Of a DNA stretch of 64,000 bases, positions 38,102-47,289 are shown in pieces. Below the pieces are notes generated by a model that saw nothing but the letters and a program-made list of their open reading frames with translations, ran no database searches and was not told the origin of the DNA. Both the position numbers and the translations under genes were made by a program. This stretch comes from an uncultured Synechococcus sp. (GTDB taxonomy: Bacteria > Cyanobacteriota > Cyanobacteriia > PCC-6307 > Cyanobiaceae). Position 1 is the first letter of the stretch, and the number at the start of each line of letters is the position of its first letter. The stretch lies in assembly GCA_913057985.1 (NCBI GenBank), contig CAJXPL010000008.1, positions 24,338 through 88,337 of the forward strand. The letters run 5' to 3'.

Positions 38102-38311
38102 TCACAGATCCAGCTTCACCACGTCCGGTGTTTCTCCGAGCACTTCGCCGATCGAAAGAGCGTGGTTAACAGCTCCATCGTGGCTGTGAAAGATCCAGGC
38201 TTTGTCGAGGGAGGGTTGGCTCTCGATGCATTGGTTCACCGCATTGATGCAGAGATAGCCGCCCTCCGAGCAGGACCTCAGCACATAGCGTTCGACGTGT
38301 TTGGTGAACAT
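38102..38311 (-). CDS. Small hypothetical protein
   Basis: A 69-residue frame with a mixed, soluble composition and three Cys residues (RSCSEGGYLCINAVNQC). Its neighbours and the length suggest a picocyanobacterial small protein, but no family was recognised. A run of short near-repeats lies right at its 3' end. Confidence 0.45.
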   Translation of the reverse strand: MFTKHVERYVLRSCSEGGYLCINAVNQCIESQPSLDKAWIFHSHDGAVNHALSIGEVLGETPDVVKLDL

Positions 38312-38381
38312 TGGCTGGGAGGGCTATCTCTTCTGGCTAGCGATGCCGTTGAGCGGCTGTCGTCGTTCTGCGGAATTGCTT

Positions 38382-38828
38382 TCACTTTTCTTCCTTGAGG
38401 GTTAAGAGGGTTTGTTGTTGCCAGCCCAACTCCTTGGGTGCGGCAAAGCGGCTTTGATGCCCGCCCTCCCGGAACCAGGGGGTGCTGAGGGCTTCGATCT
38501 GAAGCTCGTTGGGGTTGAGCGACCAGGTGTCCTGCAGGTAGCGGCGCAGCTGCTCCGGCTCCGGCGGATGGGGTTGTTGCCAGTGCACCACGGCCAACTG
38601 CCCCGGCCGTGAGCGGAGAATCGCCAGGCGGTGATTCGGATCACCATCGTTGGCGGGCTGAATCGATTCCTCCAGCCGCTCATCGCAGACGTAGAGCCGC
38701 AGCGGAGCACTGCCATCGGCCTGGGGAAGTGGATATTTGTTGAGATACAGGGCCCGTGCTTTTTGAAACGCTGCCCCCGGAGCCTTCACCATCAAGGCGT
38801 TGTAGGCCTGCTGCAGCTGTTCACTCAT
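38382..38828 (-). CDS. Conserved hypothetical protein
   Basis: From the ATG at 38828 the product has 148 residues (MSEQLQQAYNALMVKAPGAAFQ...). It is soluble, with alternating strand and helix blocks (LRLYVCDERLEES, LAVVHWQQPHPPEPEQL). No motif that would give a function was found. The open frame extends further upstream, but that part overlaps the divergent gene's promoter region. Confidence 0.55.
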   Translation of the reverse strand: MSEQLQQAYNALMVKAPGAAFQKARALYLNKYPLPQADGSAPLRLYVCDERLEESIQPANDGDPNHRLAILRSRPGQLAVVHWQQPHPPEPEQLRRYLQDTWSLNPNELQIEALSTPWFREGGHQSRFAAPKELGWQQQTLLTLKEEK

Positions 38829-38918
38829 GCCCTTTGCGTCCCGTTGCTGGCTCCAGTGTGGGAATGCCGCTGGGTCGGGGCCATGGGAAGATAGTGACAC
38901 TTCCGGGATTGGACTGCG

Positions 38919-39167
38919 ATGGCCAAGCATCGCTCCCGCTACCGGTTGGTTGGCCTCGACGGTCAGCCGCATCCGGTGCTCGACGCCCCTTACGACACGT
39001 TGGAACTGGCCCTCGCTGATGCCAGCGATTGGTGCACGGGACAAGGGTCCCGCTGTTCCATGGGTCAGCAGGGCATTGCGGTTGAAGTACGAACCGACAG
39101 CGGCAGTTGGCGCACCATTGATTACCCCGTCAGTTGCTTGAGCCGATCCAGTGCGATGGCGGGCTGA
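38919..39167 (+). CDS. Small conserved protein, unknown function
   Basis: An 82-residue frame (MAKHRSRYRLVGLDGQPHPVLDAPYDTLELALADA...). The pattern DTLELALADASDWC followed by GIAVEVRTDSGSWRTIDYP reads like a compact alpha/beta fold. Its stop overlaps the start of the next gene (TGATG), which indicates coupled translation with the thiamine-binding-type protein. Confidence 0.65.
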   Translation: MAKHRSRYRLVGLDGQPHPVLDAPYDTLELALADASDWCTGQGSRCSMGQQGIAVEVRTDSGSWRTIDYPVSCLSRSSAMAG

Positions 39168-39469
39168 TGTGGGTCAGTGTTGACCTCTGCGTGGTGCCGA
39201 TCGGTGTGGGCGTCAGCCTTTCGCCCTACATCGCCGCCTGTGAGCGGGTGATCGCCGCCACGGGCCTGACCCACCAGCTGGGTCCCAATGGCACAGCGAT
39301 CGAAGGCCCGTGGGATGAGGTGATGGACTGTGTGCGGGCGTGTCATGCCGAGTTGCACCGCATGGGGGCTCCGCGTCTCTACACAACGCTCAAGCTCAAC
39401 ACCCGCACCGACCGGCAGCAGTCGTTCGCTGAGAAGGTCTCGTCTGTGGAACAGCTGCTTGACGACTGA
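39167..39469 (+). CDS. MTH1187/YqgV family thiamine-binding-type protein
   Basis: About 100 residues starting MWVSVDLCVVPIGVGVSLSPYIAAC. The ferredoxin-like fold pattern and YTTLKLNTRTDR near the C-terminus match the MTH1187 family (formerly DUF77), members of which bind thiamine or its analogues. It begins on the last base of the preceding gene's stop codon, which decides this start. Confidence 0.82.
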   Translation: MWVSVDLCVVPIGVGVSLSPYIAACERVIAATGLTHQLGPNGTAIEGPWDEVMDCVRACHAELHRMGAPRLYTTLKLNTRTDRQQSFAEKVSSVEQLLDD

Positions 39470-39551
39470 AAATCTGTAGAACTTCGGTGGGAATCGAGCC
39501 GGCTTGAGCCGATCTTGAGACCAATGAGATTGTTCTGTGGTCCCTGGCTTG

Positions 39552-40040
39552 ATGGGTCGCCGTTTCAGGGCTGCGCTGTTGGCTCTGCTGGTGTTGCAGC
39601 TGACGGGCAGTGCTATTCAAGCCTCAACGTGGGATCGCATTGCCAGTTACCTGCGGCTGCTGCAGCGGGCAGGCGTGAAGGCCCTGGTGGCAACCGACTG
39701 CCCCTTGGGCTTGCTGGGGGCCTTCCATGAGGGCAAGCAGGCCCTGTTGATGTGTGGCAACAACCTGCCCGACGATCCCGCCGTGGTTTGGGTGGTGCTG
39801 GCCCATGAATCAGCCCATGTGATGCAGTCGTGCCATGGCGGCAACCTGATGCCGGCGGCCTTGCTCAGCCGTGAGGTGGAGCTGGCCCGCCAGCAGGACC
39901 CCAACCCTTTTCACGAGTTGCAGCTCTATCACTCCAGCCAGCATCACGTTGAGGCGGAAGCCCGGCTGATTCAGGCCCTGCCCGCGGAGCAGGTGGTGGC
40001 CTTGTTTCAAAAACACTGCGCCCAGCGGCTCTCCCCTTGA
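39552..40040 (+). CDS. Small exported HExxH protein, putative metallopeptidase-like
   Basis: From the ATG at 39552 the product has 162 residues with a signal peptide (RFRAALLALLVLQLTGSAIQA). LAHESAHVMQSC (HESAH at about 85-89) is an HExxH zinc site in a helix, and later acidic residues (HHVEAEARLIQ) could give a third ligand. Two Cys near the motif (MCGNN, QSCHGG) could form a disulfide in the periplasm. Proteolysis is not shown; only the motif is. Its stop overlaps the pseudouridine synthase start by four bases (TTGA). Confidence 0.65.
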   Translation: MGRRFRAALLALLVLQLTGSAIQASTWDRIASYLRLLQRAGVKALVATDCPLGLLGAFHEGKQALLMCGNNLPDDPAVVWVVLAHESAHVMQSCHGGNLMPAALLSREVELARQQDPNPFHELQLYHSSQHHVEAEARLIQALPAEQVVALFQKHCAQRLSP

Positions 40041-40654
40041 AGCTGCTGATCCGGGACCCGTGGCTGATGGCGGTCGACAAGCCCGCCGGCCTGCTGAGCC
40101 AACCGGGCCTGGGGCCCGAGCAAAGCGATTCCGTGATCACCCGCTTGCAGCAGCAGGACCAAAGCCTGCGCCTGGTTCACCGTCTGGACCGCGACACCTC
40201 GGGGGTGCTGCTCTTGGCCCGAAGTGCTGATGCCCTGCGCCGCCTCAGTGCCTTGTTTGCTGAACGGCGGATCAACAAGCTGTACCAGGCGGATGTGGAG
40301 GGGGCGCTCCACGGCCGCGGTTGCATCGCCAGCCCCCTGGCACGCCTGTCGCGCCAACCGCCGCGCTACGGCAGCCACCCCGAGGGACGTCTGGCGCTGA
40401 CGATCTGGAGAGCCCGCGCCGCTGGTGCCCGCTGCACGCGGCTCTGGCTGCGTCCGCTCACGGGGCGCTCCCATCAGCTGCGGGCCCATCTGGCCGAACG
40501 GGGTCACCCCATCGTGGGCGATCCCATCTATGGGGATGCCGGCCGGTCCTGCCGCTTGCATCTGCATGCCCAGGCCCTGAGCTTTCGCCATCCCTTCACC
40601 CAGGTGCGCGTCCGTTTGATCGCGCAGGAGGTTCCCTTTGTCACTGAGTGCTGA
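40037..40654 (+). CDS. RluA-family RNA pseudouridine synthase
   Basis: A 205-residue pseudouridine synthase. LVHRLDRDTSGVLLLARS (about 46-63) contains the catalytic Asp, and LTGRSHQLRAHLAERGHPIVGDPIYG (about 142-167) is the second RluA motif. There is no N-terminal S4 domain, and the protein is short, like RluA or TruC. The RNA target, rRNA or tRNA, is not clear. It starts with TTG, overlapping the previous stop. Confidence 0.88.
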   Translation: MKLLIRDPWLMAVDKPAGLLSQPGLGPEQSDSVITRLQQQDQSLRLVHRLDRDTSGVLLLARSADALRRLSALFAERRINKLYQADVEGALHGRGCIASPLARLSRQPPRYGSHPEGRLALTIWRARAAGARCTRLWLRPLTGRSHQLRAHLAERGHPIVGDPIYGDAGRSCRLHLHAQALSFRHPFTQVRVRLIAQEVPFVTEC

Positions 40655-40668
40655 ACTAGACGCTGCGA

Positions 40669-42759
40669 TCAGCGTCGGGCGGGGATTGGATAGGGGATGC
40701 GGCGGTGGCGCATCCGCCGCCAGACCTGCACGAAGGCACGAATCACCAGTTCCACTTCGCTGCGGTTGAGGCTGCTTTTGCGCAGTTGTCCATCCCGCTG
40801 CCGCGCTTCCACAATCCGCCGCACCGTGTCCACCGCCTGGGCATCGGAGGTGTCGGGGGGGAGGGATCGAAGCGCCGCCTCACATCCGTCGGCCAGCATC
40901 AGGATCGCCGTTTCTTTGGAGCGGGGTGCCGGGCCCCTGTAGCGGAAGCGGCGCTCCTCTACGGCTCCGTCGCGCTCCTGGGCCTTGTGGAAGAAGTAGC
41001 CCATTTTCAAGGTGCCCTGGTGCTCGGGAATGAAATCGGCGATGGGCCGGGGCAGGCGGTGGCGCCGCGCCAGCTTCAGTCCCTCATCCACATGGGCTTG
41101 AAGCACCGCCGCACTCGCCTGGGGGTCATCCAGCGCGTCATGGGGATTGGGTCCGTCCTTCTGGTTCTCGATGAACCAGTCCGGTGCATGCAGCTTGCCC
41201 ACGTCGTGATACAGCGAGCCGGTCCGGATCAGATCCACATCCGCACCAATGGCCCGCGCCCCTTCCTCCGCCAGGCCGCAAATCATTAGGGTGTGTTCAA
41301 AGGTTCCCGGGGCTTCGCAGGAGAGCCGGCGCAGCAGGGGGCGCTCCTGGTCGGCCAGTTCCAGCAGCCGCGCCCGGGTGAGCAGGCCAAAGGAGCCCTC
41401 GAGCATCGGGATCAGCAGCAGGCTGAACATCAGCAGAACACCGAGCACAAAGGAATCGGTGGCCAGTTCATCCAGGCTTGGGTTCAGATTTCCCCAGAGC
41501 CGCAGGCCGGTGATCGGTTGCATCTGCAGCAGCAGCCACTGCCCCACAAAGGCGCCAATCGGCAGCAGCACCGTGAGTTGCAGCAACTGGCCGCGGCTGC
41601 GCTGACGACCTGCGATCAAGGCTCCAGCGGCGGCCACCGTTGCCGCCACGATCAGGCGACCGTCCCCCAAACCCTGGACGGGTTCTGGCCAGAGCAGAGC
41701 GGCCACCCCCATCCAGACCAAGCCGCAGCCGGTGCCGAGGCCTTCCGCTAGCACCAGGGTGGGTGCCACCAGCACGGCCAGAGGGCTCACGGAGCTTTTG
41801 AACCAGAGCTTGGCTCCCTGCACCAAAAGCAGCAGGCCCACTGCTAGCAGCGCATGGCGCACCTCCAGGCCAGGCCGCTCACGCCGCATCACCAGCAGCA
41901 TCACGGCGCAGGCTGCAGCGGCTTCAACGAACTGTTGGAACCAGATCAACGGTTGGGGTTCGCGGCGCACGCGGCCGAAATAATCCAGCACGTCGTAGGC
42001 CTGGGGACTGATCAGCTCGCCCTTGCGGGTGATCAGATCCCCCTTGCGCACCTCGATCGTGGGAATGGCCTGTTTGGTCAGCTGTTCCTCGATCAGCTGC
42101 TTGCTCAGGTTCGGGTCCGTGCGCAGGTTGGTGCTGCCGCGCAGGGCGCTGGTGAGTACCTTGCCGGCCAGGGAGCGCGCCGCCGCCGGCTCAAGGGCAA
42201 CCGCCTTCAGCTGCTGGTCGGCGGCCTTGCGCAATTGCTCAATGGCAAGGTTGCTCACCAGCCCCTGGCTGAGCATGCGATCAGCGGTGCTGCGCACCGC
42301 CTCATCCCAGGCCAGATGCTCCTCTTCGCTGCGTCGTTCCAGCCACCTTTTCTCTTGATCAGAGAGGTTCACCGGCCCGATCCGGTCTCCGGATCCGGTG
42401 TTGGTGACCTCCTGCAGCTGCAGCAGTTGTTGCTCGAGCCGTTGTTTGAGCGCCTGGGTCTGCTCCTGATCGATGACCTGCACCACCGACCGCGCCACCA
42501 GCGAGGCCCGTTGCTGCTCGAGGGCGGTGCTGTCCTGCACCAGGGCATCCTTTGGAGCGATGGCTTCAAACGGGGCCAGCGATCCGGGTTGAAGTTTCGG
42601 TTTGATCAGCCAGGGCAGGCTTGAGGCTGCGGCCACGCAAAGGCAAAGCAGGAGCACAACGAGGGTCTGCAGTCGCGTCCAGCGCAGCAGACGTCCCCCT
42701 GGGCCTTCGAGCCGCACCCAGTTCCGCCAAAGGCTGCTCAGCCGAGGAACGCGAACCAA
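40669..42759 (-). CDS. 7TM-HD family phosphohydrolase (PgpH-like)
   Basis: A 696-residue protein with an N-terminal membrane helix, an extracytoplasmic 7TMR-HDED domain (about 60-270), seven membrane helices (about 275-460) and a cytoplasmic HD domain: EAPGTFEHTLMICGLAEEGARAIGAD and SLYHDVGKLHAPDWF (HD at about 532-533). Such proteins in Firmicutes (PgpH) hydrolyse c-di-AMP. The same activity is likely here but not proved. The HD metal residues look intact. Confidence 0.88.
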   Translation of the reverse strand: MVRVPRLSSLWRNWVRLEGPGGRLLRWTRLQTLVVLLLCLCVAAASSLPWLIKPKLQPGSLAPFEAIAPKDALVQDSTALEQQRASLVARSVVQVIDQEQTQALKQRLEQQLLQLQEVTNTGSGDRIGPVNLSDQEKRWLERRSEEEHLAWDEAVRSTADRMLSQGLVSNLAIEQLRKAADQQLKAVALEPAAARSLAGKVLTSALRGSTNLRTDPNLSKQLIEEQLTKQAIPTIEVRKGDLITRKGELISPQAYDVLDYFGRVRREPQPLIWFQQFVEAAAACAVMLLVMRRERPGLEVRHALLAVGLLLLVQGAKLWFKSSVSPLAVLVAPTLVLAEGLGTGCGLVWMGVAALLWPEPVQGLGDGRLIVAATVAAAGALIAGRQRSRGQLLQLTVLLPIGAFVGQWLLLQMQPITGLRLWGNLNPSLDELATDSFVLGVLLMFSLLLIPMLEGSFGLLTRARLLELADQERPLLRRLSCEAPGTFEHTLMICGLAEEGARAIGADVDLIRTGSLYHDVGKLHAPDWFIENQKDGPNPHDALDDPQASAAVLQAHVDEGLKLARRHRLPRPIADFIPEHQGTLKMGYFFHKAQERDGAVEERRFRYRGPAPRSKETAILMLADGCEAALRSLPPDTSDAQAVDTVRRIVEARQRDGQLRKSSLNRSEVELVIRAFVQVWRRMRHRRIPYPIPARR

Positions 42760-42829
42760 AAGGGACCCTGTAGCGGCTTAACGCTAGCTCTCCTCAGAGG
42801 GCATGCTGGACGGAGTGCATGGGAATGCC

Positions 42830-43711
42830 ATGGCCCTGCGTTTGGACGGCAAGGTGCTGGCAAGGGATGTGGAGCATCGTCTTCAAACCCTGATCGAACG
42901 GCGTCTGGCCGAGGCGGGGCGACCGCCGGGCCTGGCGGTGCTGCGGGTTGGTGATGATCCCGCCAGCGCCGTCTACGTCGCCAACAAGGAAAAAGCCTGT
43001 GCTCGGATCGGGGTGGCCAGCTTTGGTGATCACCTCCCCGGCGACACGCCTCCAGCGCAGGTGCTTCAGACGATTGAACGGCTGAATGCCAACCCTGCAG
43101 TGGACGGGATCCTCCTGCAGCTGCCTCTTCCTTCTGGCCTCGATGAGGGGCCGCTGCTGATGGCCATTGATCCTGAAAAGGATGCCGATGGTCTGCACAC
43201 CCTCAATCTCGGACGGCTGCTCAAGGGGGAGCCGGGCCCGCGCAGCTGTACCCCCGCCGGGGTGATGGCGATGCTGCGCAGCAATGGCATCGATCCTGCG
43301 GGCAAGCGCGCCGTGGTGATCGGCCGCAGCATTCTCGTGGGGCAGCCGATGGCCTTGATGCTGCAGGCCGCCAACGCCACCGTCACCATCGCCCACTCCC
43401 GCACGGCCGATCTGGCGGCCCACACCCGCGAAGCCGACATCCTCGTGGTGGCAGCAGGCCGTCCTGAGTTCATCGGGGCCGAGCACGTGCGGCCGGGAGC
43501 TGCGGTGGTGGATGTGGGCATCCACCGCAAGCCGGAAGGCGGACTGTGTGGGGATGTTCGTGCGGCTGAAGTCGAGTCGATCGCCGCTGCGCTCTCGCCC
43601 GTGCCCGGCGGTGTGGGACCGATGACGGTGACGATGCTTCTGGTGAACACCGTTGTGGCTTGGTGCAGACGCCACAACCTTGACCATGATTTGGACGATC
43701 TCGTGCCCTGA
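42830..43711 (+). CDS. folD: Methylenetetrahydrofolate dehydrogenase/cyclohydrolase
   Basis: A bifunctional enzyme of about 293 residues that interconverts methylene-, methenyl- and formyl-[32 protein letters not shown] contains the catalytic Lys, and [13 protein letters not shown] and [14 protein letters not shown] (NADP site) are present. The ATG at 42830 fits the family start (MALRLDGK). It is divergent from the 7TM-HD gene. Confidence 0.96.
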   Translation: MALRLDGKVLARDVEHRLQTLIERRLAEAGRPPGLAVLRVGDDPASAVYVANKEKACARIGVASFGDHLPGDTPPAQVLQTIERLNANPAVDGILLQLPLPSGLDEGPLLMAIDPEKDADGLHTLNLGRLLKGEPGPRSCTPAGVMAMLRSNGIDPAGKRAVVIGRSILVGQPMALMLQAANATVTIAHSRTADLAAHTREADILVVAAGRPEFIGAEHVRPGAAVVDVGIHRKPEGGLCGDVRAAEVESIAAALSPVPGGVGPMTVTMLLVNTVVAWCRRHNLDHDLDDLVP

Positions 43712-43719
43712 TCGGTTCC

Positions 43720-44400
43720 ATGGCGCTGCACTGGCTGTTCCCCACCCCCGTTCTGCAGGTGGACCTTGAGCCGGATGCCGCCACAGCCGCAGCCATGCAG
43801 CAGCAGCTGGAGCAGTTCGATGCCCAGGTGTATCAGCAGCACCCTGAGTTCAGCGATCGCAACAACCTCACCGGAGATCTGCTGGGCCATGCCGGCCTGG
43901 ATCAGTTGCATCGCATGGATGCGTTCCAGTGGCTGAACGGGCAGTTGGCTGAGCACGTTTCGGCCTATCTCCGTTCGCTGTTGGGCCCGGAGCACGGTCT
44001 TGTGGCCCACATCCAGAAGGCCTGGCCTGTGGTGTGTGCGAAGAATGGCGGAACGGTGGATCTGCACAGCCACCGCAACGCCCAGTTGAGCGCGGTGTTT
44101 TACGTGTTGACGGATCCTGCGAACGAGAGCGGGGAGCTGGAATTTGAGGCACCCGACGATTACTTCAGCCATGTGATGGCGATTCCCTACCGCGATGCGG
44201 CGGTTTCCGGTGGGGTGTTTGCGCCCTTACCCCACCGTCTTCTGCTGTTCCCTTCGGACCTGCGCCATCGGGTGCTCCCCTATGAGGGAAGCAGCCCCCG
44301 CTATTCGGTGTCCTACGACCTGGCCATCACCACGGCGCCGGGCAAGGGACGCGAGATGCGAACACCCCATCCGATGGATTGGGTTCCCCTCGGCAGCTAA
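43720..44400 (+). CDS. Putative 2OG-Fe(II) oxygenase (TIGR02466-like)
   Basis: A 226-residue protein resembling the TIGR02466 family. MALHWLFPTPVLQVDL opens it. The double-stranded helix shows NGGTVDLHSHRNAQLSAVFYV (possible first His ligand), FEAPDD and, near the end, LHRVLPYEGSSPRYSVSYDL-like residues (second His and the 2-oxoglutarate-binding Arg). The substrate is unknown. It lies eight bases after folD, probably in the same transcript. Confidence 0.75.
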   Translation: MALHWLFPTPVLQVDLEPDAATAAAMQQQLEQFDAQVYQQHPEFSDRNNLTGDLLGHAGLDQLHRMDAFQWLNGQLAEHVSAYLRSLLGPEHGLVAHIQKAWPVVCAKNGGTVDLHSHRNAQLSAVFYVLTDPANESGELEFEAPDDYFSHVMAIPYRDAAVSGGVFAPLPHRLLLFPSDLRHRVLPYEGSSPRYSVSYDLAITTAPGKGREMRTPHPMDWVPLGS

Positions 44401-44440
44401 GGGCTCGGCCTGAGAGAATCCCGCCAGCCAGGGTCCACCC

Positions 44441-45331
44441 ATGAGCGCCGAGTTCGATTTCAAGGCCTATCTCGGCAAGGCCAAAGAGCGGGTGGAAGCG
44501 GCCCTCGATGGATCGCTCGGTCCGGAGCGGCCGGAGTCCCTCCGGGAAGCGATGCGCTATTCGCTGCTTGCCGGTGGCAAGCGCCTGCGCCCGATTCTCT
44601 GCCTTGCCGCCTGCGAGCTGGCGGGCGGGGAAGCGACGCAGGCCCTGCCCACGGCGGTGGCGTTGGAAATGATCCACACCATGTCGTTGATCCATGACGA
44701 CCTGCCGGCCATGGATGACGACGACCTGCGGCGTGGTCGTCCCACCAACCACAAGGTGTACGGCGAAGCCGTGGCCATCCTTGCCGGTGATGCCCTGCTG
44801 ACCCGCGCCTTTGAAATGGTGGCGCTGCGCAGTCCGGATGTGCCGGCTGAGCGTCTGCTCAAGGTGGTGGGAGAACTGTCGTTGGTGGCCGGCGCCCCTG
44901 GCCTGGTGGGCGGCCAGGTGGTGGATCTGGAAAGCGAAGGCAAGGAGGTGGATCTTGAAACCCTCGAATACATCCACCTCCACAAAACCGGAGCCCTGTT
45001 GAGTGCCTGTGTGATCACCGGGGCGATGATCGGCGGCGCCGATGAGGCGCTGATCAAGGCCCTGCGCACCTATGCCAGGGGGATCGGCCTCGCCTTCCAG
45101 ATCATCGACGACATCCTCGACATCACCGCCAGCAGCGAGGTGCTCGGCAAAACCGCCGGCAAGGACCTCATCGCCGACAAGACCACCTATCCCAAGCTTC
45201 TCGGGCTCGACGAGTCCCGCCGTCGGGCCGATGCGTTGGTCAATGAAGCGAAAGAGGCGCTTCAACCCTGGGCCGAGAAGGCGATTCCCCTGCTGGCCTT
45301 GGCTGACTTCATCACCAGCCGCGACCGATGA
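44441..45331 (+). CDS. crtE: Geranylgeranyl diphosphate synthase (polyprenyl synthetase)
   Basis: A 296-residue trans-prenyltransferase that makes the C20 precursor of carotenoids and the phytyl chain. The first Asp-rich motif is [22 protein letters not shown] (about 84-105), and the second is [11 protein letters not shown] (about 218-228). [12 protein letters not shown] binds diphosphate. Chain length (C15 or C20) is inferred from cyanobacterial context. The PAP2-like gene overlaps its stop by four bases. Confidence 0.93.
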   Translation: MSAEFDFKAYLGKAKERVEAALDGSLGPERPESLREAMRYSLLAGGKRLRPILCLAACELAGGEATQALPTAVALEMIHTMSLIHDDLPAMDDDDLRRGRPTNHKVYGEAVAILAGDALLTRAFEMVALRSPDVPAERLLKVVGELSLVAGAPGLVGGQVVDLESEGKEVDLETLEYIHLHKTGALLSACVITGAMIGGADEALIKALRTYARGIGLAFQIIDDILDITASSEVLGKTAGKDLIADKTTYPKLLGLDESRRRADALVNEAKEALQPWAEKAIPLLALADFITSRDR

Positions 45332-45840
45332 TCGACGCCACGCCCTCCCATGCGGTGCTGCGGGAGTTCTTCGACAACAGTTCGCTCACCTGGGGCCTGA
45401 TGGCCTGTGGGGTCGCTCAGCTCTCAAAGTTGTTCCTTGAGTTGCTTCTGCATCGCCGTTGGCGTCCGGCGGTGCTGATCGAAACCGGCGGCATGCCGTC
45501 GAGCCACTCCGCCCTGGTCACCGGTACGGCGGCCTGTGTGGGCTGGACCCTTGGCTTTGATCACCCCCTCTTCGCCCTTGCGGCGATGGTGGCGTTCGTC
45601 GTCATGTACGACGCCAGTGGCATTCGTCGCGCCGCCGGGCTGACGGCGGAACGGGTCAATGGTCTGCCTGATTCGCTCTGGCCGGACGCGCCGGAAAAAC
45701 CCCTCAAGGAAAGCCTGGGCCACAGCCGGCTGCAGGTGCTGGTGGGCAGCCTGATGGGTCCCGCCGTTGCTCTGCCTGGTTTGGAATTTGTGGGATCACC
45801 GCTGCATCTGCTGTCGGGTCTTGGAGCTGGGCTGGGGTGA
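45328..45840 (+). CDS. Divergent PAP2 family membrane protein (DUF212)
   Basis: A 170-residue membrane protein. [16 protein letters not shown] (about 51-66) and [14 protein letters not shown] (about 91-104) are the divergent PAP2/acid-phosphatase motifs. Hydrophobic segments fit four or five spans. It may dephosphorylate a lipid or prenyl diphosphate; coupling to the GGPP synthase gene (four-base overlap) suggests an isoprenoid link, but this is inference. Confidence 0.88.
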   Translation: MIDATPSHAVLREFFDNSSLTWGLMACGVAQLSKLFLELLLHRRWRPAVLIETGGMPSSHSALVTGTAACVGWTLGFDHPLFALAAMVAFVVMYDASGIRRAAGLTAERVNGLPDSLWPDAPEKPLKESLGHSRLQVLVGSLMGPAVALPGLEFVGSPLHLLSGLGAGLG

Positions 45841-47288
45841 CCGCTGCCGCGGACCTCACCGCTGATCAGCAGGAAGCGGCGGACGCCTTTGCGGCCTGGC
45901 TCAAGCAGCCCGTGGATGGCACGCCCTTCGTGCTCAGTGGTTTTGCCGGCAGCGGCAAAACCTTCCTCTCCATGCGCCTGCTGCGCCAGGTGGAGGCCAG
46001 TGGTTTGTGCTGGACCGTCGTGGCACCAACCCATAAAGCGGTGGGCGTTCTGCGCCAGGCCTTGGAGTTGGAAGGTCTCCAACCCACCTGGTATCCCTCC
46101 ACCATCCATCGCTTGCTGCGGCTGAAGCTCAAGCGCTCCGCCGACGCTGAACTCTGCGAACCCACCGAGCAGACGGCCATGGCCCTGGAAAACCTGGGCC
46201 TGGTGCTGATCGACGAAGCCTCCATGGTCGACAGCACCCTGTTGGGCATTGCCCTCCAGTGCGCCCATCCGTTCATGACCCGTCTGGTGTTCGTCGGCGA
46301 CCCCGCCCAGTTGCCCCCGGTGGGTGAGCCGAACAGCCCCGTGTTTGCGATGCAACGGTCCTGTTCCGCCAGCTTGACCCAGGTGGTGCGGCATCAAGGC
46401 CCGGTGCTGCAGCTGGCTGCGGGGCTGCGGGAGGGGCGCCTGCCCTGCCAGATGCCGCCGCTGCTGCCGCCGATTCGTTCCCCGCAGGGGCAGGTGTGCA
46501 GTCTGGTGCAACGGGAGTGGCTGGATCAGGCCCGGCGTGCTTTGCGGGACGCCTCGGTGCAAGACAATCCCGATGCAGCACGCATCCTCTGCTACACGAA
46601 CCGCACCCTGGATCGTTTGGTGCCCCATGCCCGCCGGGCCATCCATGGGGAAATGGCCGATCAGATGCCGGTGCTGCCCGGTGAGGTGTTGATCAGTCGC
46701 ACCGCCGTGATGGCCCCGGCCTCAAGGGACGGAGAAGAGGCGGGTGAAGAACCCGACATGGTGCTCGGCTCCAACCGCGAAGTCACGGTGCGGGACGTGA
46801 AGCCTGAGGCCTGTGACCTGGCGGATTTCGGCCTCTCCTCAGCCGATGGGCCCGTGCCGGTGATCGAGACCCTCTCCGCATCGGTGAATGCGGGGGATCT
46901 GGAGCTCACCCTGCGCCTGCAGCCGCCGATTGGCAGCACAGGTCGTCAGGAGCTTGATGCGGTGATGCAGCGGCTGCGCAAGCAGGCCCGTGATGCCGGC
47001 AAGAAAAACGGTCGCGCGATATGGCGGCAGTACTTTCTGATTCGCGATGCCTTCGCTTCCCTGGGGCCTGCGGCAGTGCTCACGGTGCATCGCAGTCAGG
47101 GCAGCAGTTTCGGGGATGTCTTCGTGGCGCCGGATGTGTTCCGGGCCGATCCAGCCATCCGCCAGCAGCTCTGTTACGTGGCCGTGTCCCGTGCCCGCAC
47201 GGGGGTTTGGTTGCTCGGCGGCGAGACGTCGCCTGATCTGCGCGCCACCTGGCAGCGCCAATTCGACACCATGCGGGATTCCGAGTGA
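45837..47288 (+). CDS. RecD-like superfamily 1 DNA helicase
   Basis: A 483-residue P-loop helicase. Walker A is GFAGSGKTFLSMRLL (about 39-53), Walker B is LVLIDEASMVDS (about 122-133), motif III is FVGDPAQLPPVGE, and the C-terminal motif is VLTVHRSQGSSFGDVF with LCYVAVSRAR (motif VI). It corresponds to the short, RecD2-like helicases without RecBC partners. It starts with a GTG overlapping the previous stop (GTGA). Confidence 0.9.
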   Translation: MTAAADLTADQQEAADAFAAWLKQPVDGTPFVLSGFAGSGKTFLSMRLLRQVEASGLCWTVVAPTHKAVGVLRQALELEGLQPTWYPSTIHRLLRLKLKRSADAELCEPTEQTAMALENLGLVLIDEASMVDSTLLGIALQCAHPFMTRLVFVGDPAQLPPVGEPNSPVFAMQRSCSASLTQVVRHQGPVLQLAAGLREGRLPCQMPPLLPPIRSPQGQVCSLVQREWLDQARRALRDASVQDNPDAARILCYTNRTLDRLVPHARRAIHGEMADQMPVLPGEVLISRTAVMAPASRDGEEAGEEPDMVLGSNREVTVRDVKPEACDLADFGLSSADGPVPVIETLSASVNAGDLELTLRLQPPIGSTGRQELDAVMQRLRKQARDAGKKNGRAIWRQYFLIRDAFASLGPAAVLTVHRSQGSSFGDVFVAPDVFRADPAIRQQLCYVAVSRARTGVWLLGGETSPDLRATWQRQFDTMRDSE

Positions 47289-47289
47289 A

